Assembly: GCA_015956445.1 (NCBI GenBank)
Contig: WIUZ02000014.1
Span: forward strand, 310,001-374,000
Source: Thelephora terrestris
Taxonomy: Eukaryota; Basidiomycota; Agaricomycetes; Thelephorales; Thelephoraceae
DNA: 64,000 bases
Reading direction: 5' to 3'
Shown: in pieces, positions 44,946 to 56,800 of the stretch
How the letters are laid out: each line of letters begins with the position of its first letter
Position numbering within the stretch: the first letter of the stretch is position 1
The notes under the pieces: model-generated
Database searches by the model: none
What the model was told of the DNA's origin: nothing
What the model saw: only the letters and a program-made list of their open reading frames with translations
Position numbers and translations under genes: made by a program

Positions 44946-46861
44946 ATGCGGTCTTTGTCATTGGCCCACGCAGGTGTGTCAATGGAAGTAACCCGGTGCT
45001 TGGGTGCAAGTGTCTGACCTTTCCACTGCGACAGCGGCTCTGCTCAGTGTCTCCCTATTCGCGAATCACCCACCGAGTGCGGTTGCCGTCAATCTCAACG
45101 CATGCAGCCTCAAACTCCTACTGCAACAGAACACGACCCAGAGTGTGACGAATACCACGGAACCACCTTCTAAATTGAGTGTCACGTATGAGCAGTGCCT
45201 GGCGGAGTGTGGCGCAGGCACGGGGGGTGTCAACTTGCAAAGCTTCTCCCAAAACTTTGGCGCGTGGTTCCTCCCATGGATCTCACTCATGTTCCAGATC
45301 CCGTTCGGCGCAGAGCGTAAGTGTGGGTGTCTAGTTTTCCATTGCGCTGATTCATATCCGCCGAACAGGGCCATTGGACGACGTCGTCTCCTTCCTAATC
45401 ACCATGGGCTCACCCGCTCTTGCAGCTTATTCCCTCCAGATTACCCACCTCAACAAATGTTGGATCACCGCAGAATTCTTGGATGTCAATTATCCTAATT
45501 CCAAACTCATACCAACGGCCTTAGCGGCTTTCCATCACATCCCCATCAAGATCGAATATGAGCCTCCATTTCTCCACTCCTTGATCGCGCTCGCCAAGAA
45601 CGACGATTACTGGTCTCGACTCGCCGCTGCGAACAAGACCCGCCGATGGTCTATACCCCTCGTCATGAGCTTCGTCTTGGCCATCTTCTCCCTCATGCTT
45701 ACCGTAGCAGACTCCATCACCACTCGCGCCGGAGACAGTGGATACGGCATCGCCGCCATCTGGACTTTCCTCATTCCGCTCGTCATCGGGTGGCTCCACA
45801 TCGGGTGTGAGCCCGAACCAAGCCATCTCAGGAATTCCCTGGCCGCAGCGAATCGAAATGCTTGGGTCGCCACCGAAAACAGAGACCAGCCCGCGGAGAT
45901 GACAAATCCCTTGCCAATAGAATTCGCTGAAGCTGCTGACGTGCATCCCGCTAGGAGCGACGAACTCAAACCGGTTCCGCTGTTCAACTACTCGCGGGCT
46001 TTCGTCACACCGATGACTGCAGAGGTGGTACTAAGGTTGATAAAGAATGCCGCTGCAAATGCAAAGCAGACACTACCGGTTGGTAATCCTGTGGGTGCGG
46101 GGGCTCGAGGGTGGGTTAGAGGCACGGAAGGGGAAATACTCGCCGAGAATCGGGTGGGGACGACTGATGAAGTCGTCAGATACTGTACGGTGGTTTCTCA
46201 ACGGCGCAAATGGAACTCAGGTTTCACTACCCCACTCGAGATCCAATCTCCCGAGACGACCATCACCACTAACACACTCCCCGAGTATGGCTTGATCACT
46301 CCTACCCCCTCCAGATGGACGCCAGGGATTTGGAAACGAGTCGCGATTGCCTCCATCCTTTCTCTTGGGTTGCAGTGGGGGACTACCGGCGCTGCAATGT
46401 TCATCAACTACATAGCACCGCCCCCCGGCTTGGGGTGCCGCGCTTTCTCGTTCTTGTTGTACGGCGTGGCAGGAACACTTTCATTCTTCTTCCTCCTAAT
46501 GTCAAGCATCCTCGCCCACATTTCTCGGCCACTACCTGGACAGGTCCCAACGTATCCTTGGTCGCGTACCATTCAGCACGCCGGAGCCATGATTTGTCGA
46601 AAGTTAGGGAAGTGCGTGGCGATCGCTTCCGGGATCGGCATCCTGCTCGTCTGTTTCTTCCAAGTTATGGGCCTGTTTGACAACTGTTATTGTAATTCCA
46701 CTACGCTAGATAACGGGAGCGGTTTGGTCGTATTTTTAGGACTGGACTTTGTATTGGACGCTAAGACTGTCGGGCTTCAGGTCGGCGGGTTAGCGGTAGC
46801 GTTCGCGACTGCGACCGTTTTCGGTACCTCGATGTATATGGGTCTGCCGGTCCGCCGATGA
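44946..46861 (+). CDS. Polytopic membrane protein with secreted N-domain, copy 1
   Basis: Three exons (44946-44973, 45035-45316, 45369-46861), 600 residues. Exon 1 starts MRSLSLAHA and, joined to exon 2, forms a signal peptide ending near SAVA. An extracellular domain of about 60 residues follows, with four cysteines and N-glycosylation sites (NTTEPPSKLSVTYEQCLAEC). Then a series of hydrophobic segments: FLITMGSPALAAYSLQI, IPLVMSFVLAIFSLMLTV, IWTFLIPLVIGWLHIG, a 180-residue cytosolic loop (FNYSRAFVTPMTAEVVLRLI), and four C-terminal helices ending GTSMYMGLPVRR. I know no named family; it looks fungus-specific. It is the most diverged of the three paralogs. Confidence 0.82.
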
Positions 46862-47224
46862 GTAGATGTTTCTGTGCTCCTGTATAACAAACCCAATCTA
46901 TCTTCAATAGCACTGTAGAATATGTCCGGAGATTACGACCGCCTATAGTGTATCGAGCTCTCGCGCCACAAATCACGCTCCCAAGGTTGTGGTTCCTGTA
47001 CCATTCAACTAAACTTCGACTTTGAATAAGAGACGCGTTTTGTGGATGTTGCACGGCACGAAAGGGTATCTTGCGAAGGACCTCGTGGGAACGTCGCACG
47101 CCGGAAGCAGATCTGGGAGGTTGCCAATCCTCGGACGATCGATGACTTACACACGACCAGCGCCTCCATCATCAGGTCCTCGTCCTGCGTCCTTCCAACC
47201 CTCCCCCCGTAGCGATATAAAAAA
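46862..47224. other. Spacer between copy 1 and CCT3
   Basis: The first 60 bases are homologous to the 3' flanks of copies 2 and 3 (GTTTCTGTGCTCCTGTA in copy 1, GTTTTTGTGCTCCTGTA in copy 3). The rest is the CCT3 promoter; an A-rich stretch directly abuts the ATG. Confidence 0.5.
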
Positions 47225-49310
47225 ATGCAAGCCGGTCAAACCCCCGTGTTCGTAATGAGTGAGCGCCTTTTGATTAACCATCCCCTTCCTGGGCAGTGAC
47301 CCTCATCTCGGACCACCAGACACCGCGCCGGAACGGCAATCGGGGAGAAAAGCCCAAATCTCAAATATCACAGCCGCAAAAGTGGGTCGCGTTAGCTCTG
47401 TGGACCGTCATTAGGTCTGACGTCCACCGGATAGACAGTTGCAGATGTGATTAGGACGTGTTTGGGCCCAAAGGCGATGCTAAAAATGATTCTCGATCCA
47501 ATGGGTGGTATTTTGTGAGTGCTCATCTTATCGCGCCCTTCTCTCAGGTTAATCTATTCATTCCCCCATTTTTTTCCGCTTGCAATTGCGATTTCGACTC
47601 GTGCTCGTAACTTCCATTGTGTTGTTCCAATCAAATCACCCTCCAGGCTCACAAATGACGGAAACGCGATTTTACGAGAGATCGAGGTCGCCCACCCCGC
47701 GGCAAAGAACATGATTGAACTCAGTAGGACACAAGACGAAGAGTGCGGAGACGGAACGACGAGCGTTACCATTCTCGGTTCGCAGATTCCAGCCTTTGCT
47801 TTTTTCTCATCGTCGTTAACCTCCGATCGCAGCTGGAGAGATCCTGGCACAATCGCTGTCCCAACTCGAACGGGACATTCATCCCGTCGTGATCATCTCG
47901 GCATACAACAAGGCCCTCAAAGAGTCTCTGGAAATAATCAAAAGGATATCCATCCCTATCAATGTCAACGACGACGAAGAGATGCTCTCTCTCATCAAAA
48001 CTTCCATCGGCACCAAGTTCGTGGTGCGCTGGTCGGATTTGATGTGCAATCTTGCCCTGCAGGCGGTTCGTACAGTAGCGCAAGACCCGGAATTGGATCC
48101 ATCTGTCCCAGGAGTCAAGTCCGTCGACATCAAACGTTATGCTCGGGTCGAGAAAGTTCCGGGAGGCGAGATAGAGCAAAGCCGTGTACTGAATGGGATC
48201 ATGCTCAACAAGGACATCACGCACCCGAAAATGCGACGAAGGATCGCCAAACCGCGTATCGTCCTCCTCGACTGTCCCCTCGAATACAAGAAAGGAGAAT
48301 CTCAAACGAACATAGAGATCACCAAGGACACCGACTGGTCGAGGATCCAGGAGCTTGAGGAGGAGCAGGTGAAGGCGATGGTCGACAAAATCGTGGAGTT
48401 TAAGCCGGACTTGGTCATTACCGAGAAGGGTATCTCCGACTATGCCCAGCACTTCCTGTACAAGGCGAACGTCTCGGCTATTCGACGCGTCCGAAAGTCA
48501 GACAACAACCGGGTAGCCCGTGCGATTGGCGCCACGATTGTCAACAGGATCGAAGATCTACGAGAGTCGGACGTTGGAACTGGCTGTGGGCTCTTTTACA
48601 TCGAAAAGATTGGAGACGAGTATTTCACGTTCTTGGACGAGTGCGACTCTCCAAAGGCGTGCACGATACTCCTGAGAGGACCATCGAAGGATATACTGAA
48701 CGAGATCGACAGGAACCTTGCAGACGCCATGTCCGTTGCGAGGAACGTGATTTTTAATCCCATCCTCGCCCCGGGAGGCGGTGCGACGGAGATGGCGATC
48801 AGCGTTGGGTTGCAACAGAAGGCGAGGAGTATTACGGGGGTCGAGGGCTGGCCGTTTAGAGCTGTGGCAGACGCGATGGAGGTCATCCCAAGGACCTTAG
48901 TCCAGAACGCTGGTGGAAACGCCATCCGGGTACTGACAGAACTGAGGGTATGGATTCTTCCCTTTCCGAGAGGGCTACCCTTTGACATATTTCTATTGCG
49001 AACCAAATTTTAGGCCAAGCACGCCAACGGCGAACACTCGTGGGGTATCGACGGATTCACGGGAAAGGTTGTCGACATGAAGACCTATGGTCTCTATGAA
49101 TCCGCCAGTGTCAAGATTCAGATACTGAAAACTGCGATCGAGGTTAGTGGACCACTCGAGTTCCCTGGCTTGATCGTCCCCGACCCTGAACCGATACATC
49201 GATTGTAATAGGCTGCCAGGATGTTGTTACGAGTCGACGACGTCGTTCAAGCCACAAGGAAGGATAAGGAGAGGGAGTCCGGGGGACAGCCAGTGCTAGA
49301 AGCGGAGTAG
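47225..49310 (+). CDS. CCT3: T-complex protein 1 subunit gamma (CCT3 chaperonin)
   Basis: Seven exons (47225-47258, 47320-47381, 47435-47514, 47647-47777, 47833-48947, 49014-49142, 49212-49310), 549 residues, the normal length. Start [20 protein letters not shown]. Group II chaperonin motifs: [36 protein letters not shown], the ATPase loop [35 protein letters not shown] and [23 protein letters not shown]3 is one of eight subunits of the cytosolic TRiC ring that folds actin and tubulin. It lies between copies 1 and 2 of the membrane-protein family, and its 3' end has been duplicated at about 52480-52820. Confidence 0.97.
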
Positions 49311-49639
49311 TTATGGATCAGTACGCCACACTCATGAATTGTTGCAATTGGGCATCGATTTGCACCTGCTTCAATCCCCCGATAGAGGGCAGTTAAACAA
49401 GAAACCGAGGGGTGAATTCACCGCTCGGGGTCCACACTGAAAATGAACTGAGCGAGACGGGGCGCAGACAACGGAGGGGGAGGTTGATATTGTCGTTACC
49501 TATTCGAGCGCAGTAAGGGTGATTAAGGGGGCTATCAGAGGCGAGATGTGAATAGCGTTCATTTGAATCGCGTGAGGAATGTGCGCGTTCGCTCGGGGTG
49601 AACGCAGGCTGAGTCAGTAGTTGGCTAAGGGCTCAGGTC

Positions 49640-49725
49640 CACCAGGACTAAGACACGTAGGCCGCTTTGGCAAGGATCTCTCGAGCGGCCCTGTAAGCAC
49701 AGTTGAAGACATTGCGGACCCATCA
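49640..49725 (-). pseudogene. F-box relic, copy in first spacer unit
   Basis: The minus strand reads AREILAKAAYVS, which lines up with the relic at 53054-53135 (ETDDFVKATYVSYP) and with KQVLVKATHVS of F-box gene 1. Stops interrupt it and nothing of the C-terminal part remains. Confidence 0.45.
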
Positions 49726-50180
49726 TCAGGGTAGTCATGGGTAGTGCGATGCCAACCAGTGAATGGTTTGGGGCACCTTGTAACTTGTTGGTTCCCATCC
49801 GGGAATCCGAATACAGTTGCTGTGCCAAATACCCTTTGTGCCAAGACACAGCAGCCACGCCGATCTCGGACAAAGGACGTCAGCTGGGATTCCCTCTTTT
49901 CCTCAGCTCCCGCTATCTGCTGCCCCCCTCTGTTGGTGTTTTCCAAGTTTCCGTACCGTACCAGAGAGTCAGCTAAACGACGGTACGCTCACAGAACGCT
50001 CCTTGTCGTGTGTGAGACACGTGGGTAAAACACGGCGCTTCAGGGCGTCTTTGGCTGAGCTGATGCCACCAGAGTTTCATCATCAAATTCAAAGCTAGCC
50101 TGTTTTGCCACCCCGTAAATCTACGCGAGGCTCGATATCTCCTCTTTAACCGCGGTTAGGCGCGGGCATGCCATCCCGCC

Positions 50181-50188
50181 TATTTATA
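50181..50188 (+). promoter_or_regulatory. TATA-like element of copy 2
   Basis: TATTTATA lies 48-55 bases upstream of the ATG at 50236, at the position equivalent to the TATA element of copy 3. Confidence 0.5.
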
Positions 50189-50235
50189 CCGCCCATCCGA
50201 CACAATGCTTCTCTCCCTCTTATCCCTCCAAGGAT

Positions 50236-52142
50236 ATGCGGTCTTCACCGTTAGCCCGGACAGGTGGGAGGTGACCTAACGCCCAAGTGCGAATGTCTGA
50301 CCCTTTGCCTGCAACAGCGACATCAATCATCGTCCTCCTACTCGTGATACACTTCACGATCATCGATGCCGTCAATCTCAACGCATGCGGCGCTAGCCTG
50401 CTAGCGCAGCAGAACACATTGCAGAACACGACGAACACCACGGTATCTCCCTTCGCACTGCAGATCTCGTATGAACAGTGCCTGGTGGAGTGTGGGTCAG
50501 GCATGGGGGGCATCGACTGGCAAAATTTCTCCCAGAACTTTGGCTCGGGTTTACTTCCATGGATCGCGCTCATGTTCCAGATCCCGTTCGGCGCAGAGCG
50601 TGAGTTGAAATGTCACGTTTTGCGTTTCGCTGACTCTTCATGCGTGGAACAGGGCCATTGGATGACGTCGTGTCCTTCCTGATCACCATGGGCTCACCCG
50701 CTGTTGCAGCATACTCCCTCCAGATTACCCACCTCAACAAGTGTTGGATCACCTCAGCATTCTCGGGCGTGAGATATTCCAATTCCAAGCTCGTCTCAAT
50801 AGCCTTAGCGGCTTTCCATCACATCCCTATCAAGATAGAATACGAACCTCCTTTTCTGCACTCCTTGATCGCACTCGCCAAGAACGACGAGTACTGGTGT
50901 CAACTCGCCGCTGCCAACAAGACCCGCCGATGGTCTATACCCCTCGTCATGAGCTTCGTCTTGGCCATCTTCTCCCTTATCCTGACCGTAGCTGATTCCA
51001 TCACCACACGCGGCGGAGACAGTGGATACGACATTGCCGCCATCTGGACATTCCTCCTCCCGCTGGTCATTGGATGGCTCCACATTGGGTATGAGCCCGA
51101 ACCAAGCCATCTCAGGACTTCTCTGGCCGCCGCGAATCGAAATGCTTGGGTTGCCACCGAGCGGAGGGATCACCCAACGGAGATGTCAAGTCCCATGGCA
51201 ATAGAATTCGCGGAGGAAGACGATGTGCATCCCGCTAGGAGCGACGAACTCAAACCGGTCCCGTTGTTCAACTATTCGCGAGCATTCGTTACCCCGATGG
51301 TTGCGGACGTGGTACTGAGGTTGATGAGGAATGCTGCTGTCAATGCAAAGCAGAGGATACCGGTCGGCAACTCCGTGGGTGTGGGGGCCCCAGTGTGGGT
51401 AAGAGGAAAAGAGGACGATATACACCCCGCGAATCGAGTCGGGACGACCGACGAAGTCGTCGGATACTGTACAATGGTTTTTCAACGGCGCAAGTGGAAT
51501 TCGGGTTCCATCACCCCACTCGAGATCCAATCCCCAGAGATGTCCGTCAACACTAGCACGCTCCTCGAGTATGGCTTGGTTACTCCCTCCAGATGGGCAC
51601 CGGGGATCTGGCAACGAGTCGTGGTTGCCTCTATCTTCGCTCTCGGGTTGCAGTGGGGGACTACTGGGGGCGCAATGTTCATCACCTACCTAACACCGCC
51701 CACCGGCTTGGGATGTCATTCCTTCTCATTCCTGTTGTACGGCCTGGCGGGAACGATATCATTTTTCCTCTTCCTGACGTCGAGCATCCTCGGCCAGATG
51801 TCTCGGCCGCTACCGGGAGAGTTCGCGACCCGTTCGTGGACGCGTACATTCCAGGAGGCCGGAGCTGTGACTTGTCGGTTGTTGGGAAAGTGTGTGGCGA
51901 TCGCTTCTGCGATCGGCATTCTGTTGGTCTGTTTCTTCGATGTCATGGGCATGCTCGACAACTGCTATTGTAGCTCCACCACGTTCGATAGGGGGAGGGG
52001 CCCTGTCGCGTTTTTGGGGTCCAACTTCGCATTAGACTCTGCGACCGTCGGGCTTCAGATCGGTGGGTTGGCGGGAGCGTTCGCGACCGCAATCTTTTTC
52101 GGTGTTTCGATGTATATGGGTCTGCCCGCCCGTCGCGAGTAG
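50236..52142 (+). CDS. Polytopic membrane protein with secreted N-domain, copy 2
   Basis: Three exons (50236-50263, 50318-50599, 50653-52142), 599 residues. Exons 1 and 2 have exactly the lengths seen in copies 1 and 3 (28 and 282 bases). The split signal peptide begins MRSSPLART and continues TSIIVLLLVIHF. The ectodomain has NLNACGASLLAQQN and SYEQCLVECGSGMGGIDWQN. The membrane part matches the other copies (IPLVMSFVLAIFSLILTVAD, GISFAL-type differences scattered), and ends VSMYMGLPARRE. Closer to copy 3 than to copy 1 (shared SPMAIEFAEE and the C-terminus GLPARRE). No frame damage is seen, so selection is probably maintaining it. Confidence 0.82.
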
Positions 52143-52479
52143 GTTTTTCTGTAATCTTGTAGAATACGATGTATCTGTAACTTAGTAGCAATGCGTAATG
52201 TCCTGGAGTGTACAGCCGCGTTCCCCTACTAGTACTCCGAAAGTGTGGTGCGAATGATATGAACCGTTCCTGTCGGGCCGGTCGGAACAGCTGGTGTTCA
52301 CGCTTCTATTGCGGTGTTGCGACCGTGTGCAGTTGATTTGCTTTAATTAACACCCCATCAGGCAAGCGAGGTCAAACACGGAAGCACATTTTGGGATTAG
52401 GGGTGACCAAGTACGAGGAACGGTGCTCTTTGTCTAGAGCGCGGGGTGATTCGAAGGATTCCGAAGGGCTGGTGGGGAG

Positions 52480-52820
52480 GGAGGCCATCAAAATCTTCGA
52501 GGTGCTTTCTAACGCGTCGAAAATTGTCTTCGACACAAATAAGATGGTGCAAGCGTGAGACCCCTACGATCTCTATGAACCCGTCATGCGATCAAGGGTA
52601 GTGAACCGCTCTAATTCCTCGTTTGAGCCTCTGATCTTCAAGGACCGATATGCTGTGTATCGTAGATGGCTAGGATCATGCTGTTACGAGCGGGCGACTT
52701 CGTTCGAGCTACAAGGAATGATGAGGAGAGGGAGTCTGGGGGATCCATACATTGTTGCGCATCGATCAGAACCTGCTGGAACTCTCCAATGGATTGCGGT
52801 TGAACGCGAAACCAAGTGAT
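52480..52820 (+). pseudogene. Decayed duplicate of the CCT3 3' end
   Basis: Corresponds to CCT3 exons 6-7 and the intron between them. GATCTCTATGAACCCGTCA at 52569 matches GGTCTCTATGAATCCGCCA of exon 6. The exon 7 match is ATGCTGTTACGAGCGGGCGA at 52678 against ATGTTGTTACGAGTCGACGA, followed by AGGAGAGGGAGTCTGGGGGA against AGGAGAGGGAGTCCGGGGGA. The frame is not kept and the upstream 1.4 kb of CCT3 is absent, so it cannot make a subunit. It marks the left end of the duplicated segment. Confidence 0.85.
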
Positions 52821-52999
52821 TCATTGCATCGGCCGCTACGGGGGGGACTGAATCGAAACCCCCTCAGCGCGGACCCTTTTTGATATCCTCACTCTGAGCG
52901 TTGCGATGCGCCCGCGGGCTGTTCTAGCGACTCTAAGCGCAAGAGGGGTGATTGAGAGGGCGACTAAAATTGAGACGTGGACTGTTCGGGGTGAGCGTA

Positions 53000-53275
53000 G
53001 AAGTGAATAGTCGGCCGAAAAAGTCGCGCCAGCCAGGAGTATTAGGGGTACGATACGTAGGTCGCCTTGACGAAATCGTCCGTCTCGAGGTGAGAGAGGC
53101 CATAAGCCAGGAGTTCCGGATGGAGGTATTCTGACAAGGGAACCGATTGGCCTGGCCAGCGTTGCAAGTGCAGCGAGTGGCAGTTAATTTCCAGTGATGA
53201 AAGCGCAGTCGCAAAGGGAACGAACGCATGAGAACAGTGGTGCAATGAACGATGCCACTGCCTCACCGACTCCAT
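53000..53275 (-). pseudogene. F-box relic, copy in second spacer unit
   Basis: The minus strand reads SEYLHPELLAYGLSHLETDD and FVKATYVSYP, closely resembling LHPELLSLAASHLPKQVLVKATHVS of F-box gene 1 (about 30 kb away). A stop follows and only an F-box-sized piece survives. Equivalent to the shorter relic at 49640-49725. Confidence 0.6.
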
Positions 53276-53838
53276 CCCTTATCGGTTTTCGTCAGTAGTA
53301 TACGTGGTAAAGCGCCGAATTAGGGAGGTAACATGAAACAGCTAACCAGGACTGATGGCGTAAATGCTTCATGCCGTCTACCTGCCAGCGTTACTTGGTC
53401 TCCTGGCTGGCAAAGAACATCGTGGATACCAGTTTACTTCAAGATACGGCAGCCGCGTCGAGCTCGGACCAGGAAATTGGAGTTCGAACTGCGGACTGAA
53501 AGTGGGATCCAACTTTTCCACAGCGACCACTATCTGTCGTTCCCTCCGTTGTTGTTTTCCGAGTGTTCGTTACAATGTAGCGTTCCAGAAAACAGACTGA
53601 ACGACGGTAAGGTCACGGAACAGCCTTTGTATGGGGCGAGATATGTAGGTGAGCACGGCGTCTTTTCGGTAGGGGACTTTGAGCGGCGTGTTGAAATGAC
53701 TGATATGTGAGGTTGTTTGCAAACCTCAGCTGATGCCAACGGAGAACCGGAGGCTGTGAATCAAAGCTAGCCCTTTTTGCCTCCCGGGCACAATGTCCTC
53801 TCTCTAGCCGCGGCAGTGCTATAGATTCCGCCCTGCCC

Positions 53839-53849
53839 TATATATATAT
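53839..53849 (+). promoter_or_regulatory. TATA box of copy 3
   Basis: An alternating TA run (TATATATATAT) sits 47-57 bases upstream of the ATG at 53896. Confidence 0.55.
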
Positions 53850-53895
53850 CGTCCATCGAACCCGGCGCTTCCTTCCCTCGTATCCCTCCAATGTC

Positions 53896-55826
53896 ATGCG
53901 GCCTTCACCGCTGGCCCCCACAGGTGCGTCGAGGGAAAGAACCCCATGCTCGAGTGCGAGTGTCTAATCGTTCACCCACAACAGCGACATTACTCATCGT
54001 CTTCCTATCCGTGATACACCTCACAAGCGTAAATGCTGCCGATCTCAACGCATGCGCTACCAGACTACTGGCGCAACAGAGCGCAACGCAGAACGCGACG
54101 AATACCACGCAATCTCCTTCCACATTGCGCATCACACTCGAACAGTGCCGGGCGGAGTGCGGGACGGGTCTGGGGGCTGTCAATTGGCAAGACTTCTCCC
54201 AAAATTTTGGCTCGTGGTTTCTTCCGTGGATTTCGTTAATGTTCCAGATCCCGTTCGGTGCAGAGCGTGAGCGTTGATCTTGTGCCCTTTTACGTTGCGC
54301 TGTTCCTTATGCGTCGAACAGGACCATTGGATGATGTTGTCTCGTTCCTAATCACCATGGGCTCACCCGCTCTCGCAGCATACTCCCTCCAGATTACCCA
54401 CCTCAACAGATGTTGGATCACCTCAGCATTCTTGGGTGTCAAATATCCCAATTCAGATCTCGCATCAACGGCTCTAGCGGCTTTCCATCACATACCCATC
54501 AAGATAGAATACGAACCTCCTTTTTTGCACTCCTTGATTGCCCTCTCCAAGAACGATGAGTTCTGGTGGCAACTCGCCGCTGCCAACAAGACCCGCCGAT
54601 GGTCTATACCCCTCGTTATGAGCTTCGTTTTGGCCATCTTCTCCCTCATCCTGACTGCAGCAGACTCCATCACTACTCGCTCCGGAGTCAGCGGGTACGA
54701 TATCGCCGCGATCTGGACGTTCCTCCTCCCGCTAGTCATTGGATGGCTCCACATCGGGTATGAGCCGGAACCAAGCCATCTCAGGAATTCCCTGGCCGCC
54801 GCGAATCGAAATGCCTGGGTTGCCACCGAGCAGAGGGACTACCCCACAGAGATGACGAGCCCCATGGCGATAGAATTCGCGGAGGAAGAGGACGTGGTTC
54901 TTGCTAGGAACGACGAACTCAAACCTGTCCCGCTGTTCAACTACTCGCGAGCCTTCGTTACCCCGATGACTGCGGAGGTGGTACTAAGGTTGATGAAGAA
55001 CGCTGCTGCGAACGCGAAGCAGACAATACCGGTCGGTAATTCTGTCGACGCGGGGCCGGCTCTAGTGTGGGTGAGAGGCGGGGGTGAAGAGATCCTTCCA
55101 GAGAATCGGGTCGGAACGACGGATGAGGTCGTCGAATATTGTACAAGGGTTTTGCGACGGCCCAAATGGAACTCTGGTTCTATCACCCCACTCGCCATCC
55201 AATCCCCCGAGATGACCGTCACCACTGACACGCTCCTCGAGTACGGCCTCGAGTATGGCCTCGTCACGCCCTCTAGATGGGCGCCAGGGATTTGGAAACG
55301 AGTCATGGTCGCTTCCATCCTAGCGCTTGGGTTGCAGTGGGGGACCGCAGGTAGCGCAATGTCCATCAGCTACTTAGCGCCGCCCACCGGCTTGGGATGT
55401 CAGGCTTTGCCGTTCCTGTTGTACGCTCTGGCGGGAACGATGTCGTTCTTCCTCTTCCTCGCATCGAGCATCCTCGGCCACATGTCTCGGCCGCTACCCG
55501 GACAGGCCCCACCGCGTTCACGGACTCGTACCCTTCAAGAAGCCGGAGCCGTGATCTGTCGGTGGTCGGGGAAATTCGTCGCGATCGTGTCGGGGATCGG
55601 CATTCTGCTCATCTGTTTCTTTGACGTCATGGGCTTGTTCAACAACTGTTTCTGTAGCTCCACCACGTTTGATAACGGCACCGGTCTCGTCACGTTTTCG
55701 TCGTTCAACTTCGTGTTGGACTCTTTGACCGTTTGGCGTCAGATCGGCGGGTTTGTGATCGCACTTGCGGCCGCGGTCTTGTTCGGTATTTCGATGTATA
55801 TGGGACTGCCGGCCCGCCGCGAGTAG
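53896..55826 (+). CDS. Polytopic membrane protein with secreted N-domain, copy 3
   Basis: Three exons (53896-53923, 53985-54266, 54322-55826), 604 residues. The signal peptide is MRPSPLAPT joined to LLIVFLSVIHL. The ectodomain reads DLNACATRLLAQQSATQNAT and LEQCRAECGTGLGAVNWQDF. The helices match copies 1 and 2. The loop carries a small in-frame insertion (LEYGLEYGLVTPSRW repeats EYGL), probably a slippage duplication. The end is ISMYMGLPARRE. It is intact and has the clearest TATA box of the three. Confidence 0.82.
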
Positions 55827-56800
55827 GTGTTTTTGTGCTCCTGTACAACCCAATGTATCTGTAATAGCAGAGCAGATTTGGTTCCGTTTCCTAACTCCGA
55901 GAGGGTCTGCCGTGGGAAGGGTGCAAATCGTCACGCTCGGGCCGGTCGGATCAGACGGCGCGATTGGCCAAACGATTCCTGGGGTTTTACGGTGCGCGGT
56001 GCTTCAACCGTCTCCGGTTTGTTTGTCATAATACATCCTTTCATGTCAGAAGAGTATCGTATCACGCAGGGTTTTCGAGACGCCGCAAACCTGCACTGAC
56101 GCCGAACTGACGCAGTCACGGCCCGAGTCTCACGTGGCCGTCACACACGACGCGATTTATCGAGCAATCCTAGGCAATCCTATATTTGTTATCAGGCCAA
56201 GGGAGCGGGCACGGATATATATGGCAACGGGAGAGAATGATTAGGCAGACCAGCATCCCAGGTACCAACAATATGGCAGTGCAAGTTGATCGAATGATGA
56301 CGATGAGGAACTTTGAAATGCGGCGGTGTGGCTGATTGGGATCCTCCGGAAGTACATCCAGGTTGACACGCAGCGATTCGAATCACGGCCAGGGACAAGG
56401 TTTGCAGGGAGGCTTGAGCGACAACAGTGCAACCACCAGCAGTGTAGATAACGAGGACCAGGTAGCTCGATCCCGTGAAAACGGACGGCATTCCCTGGAG
56501 AGCATGCAACATAGGGATCGATATCATGTGGGGGAAATTGACATAGGTATATGGGTATGGAGAGCGCACGAAGAGTTACAGGGCTCATCTGAAAGTCTGG
56601 TGTCAATACGGTACAGTCAGGAGAGGGAAAGAGCGAGGAGAGACATGGGGAGTGCATGGGAAGTGACAAAAACGGAAATTTCTGGGGAAAAGAACGAAAA
56701 TCATAAGAGCATGTAAGAGCATGACGTCATGACATGTTAATCGTGATTTCGCAGTGAACGCCAGGGACCTTCGGATTCTGCAAACACACGCTGTGAACCG
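55827..56800. other. Intergenic stretch, no gene recognised
   Basis: Begins with the 3' flank shared by the three membrane-protein genes. Open frames at 56192-56716 on both strands have no recognisable feature. Confidence 0.45.

Larger units (their letters stand above)
49311..50235. other. Repeated spacer unit, first copy
   Basis: Homologous to about 52820-53895 between copies 2 and 3. Shared landmarks include AGGGTGATT(A/G)A(G)GGG-type sequence near 49516, an F-box-like relic, TCCGAGT/TCCAAGT-GTTCG-like blocks near 49940, and AACGACGGTA before copy 2 (49977) matched at 53600. It contains the promoter of copy 2. Confidence 0.6.
52143..53895. other. Repeated spacer unit, second copy (with CCT3 tail relic)
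   Basis: Holds, in order, the 3' flank of copy 2, a decayed CCT3 3' end, a spacer homologous to 49311-50235, an F-box relic and the promoter of copy 3. Confidence 0.6.
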
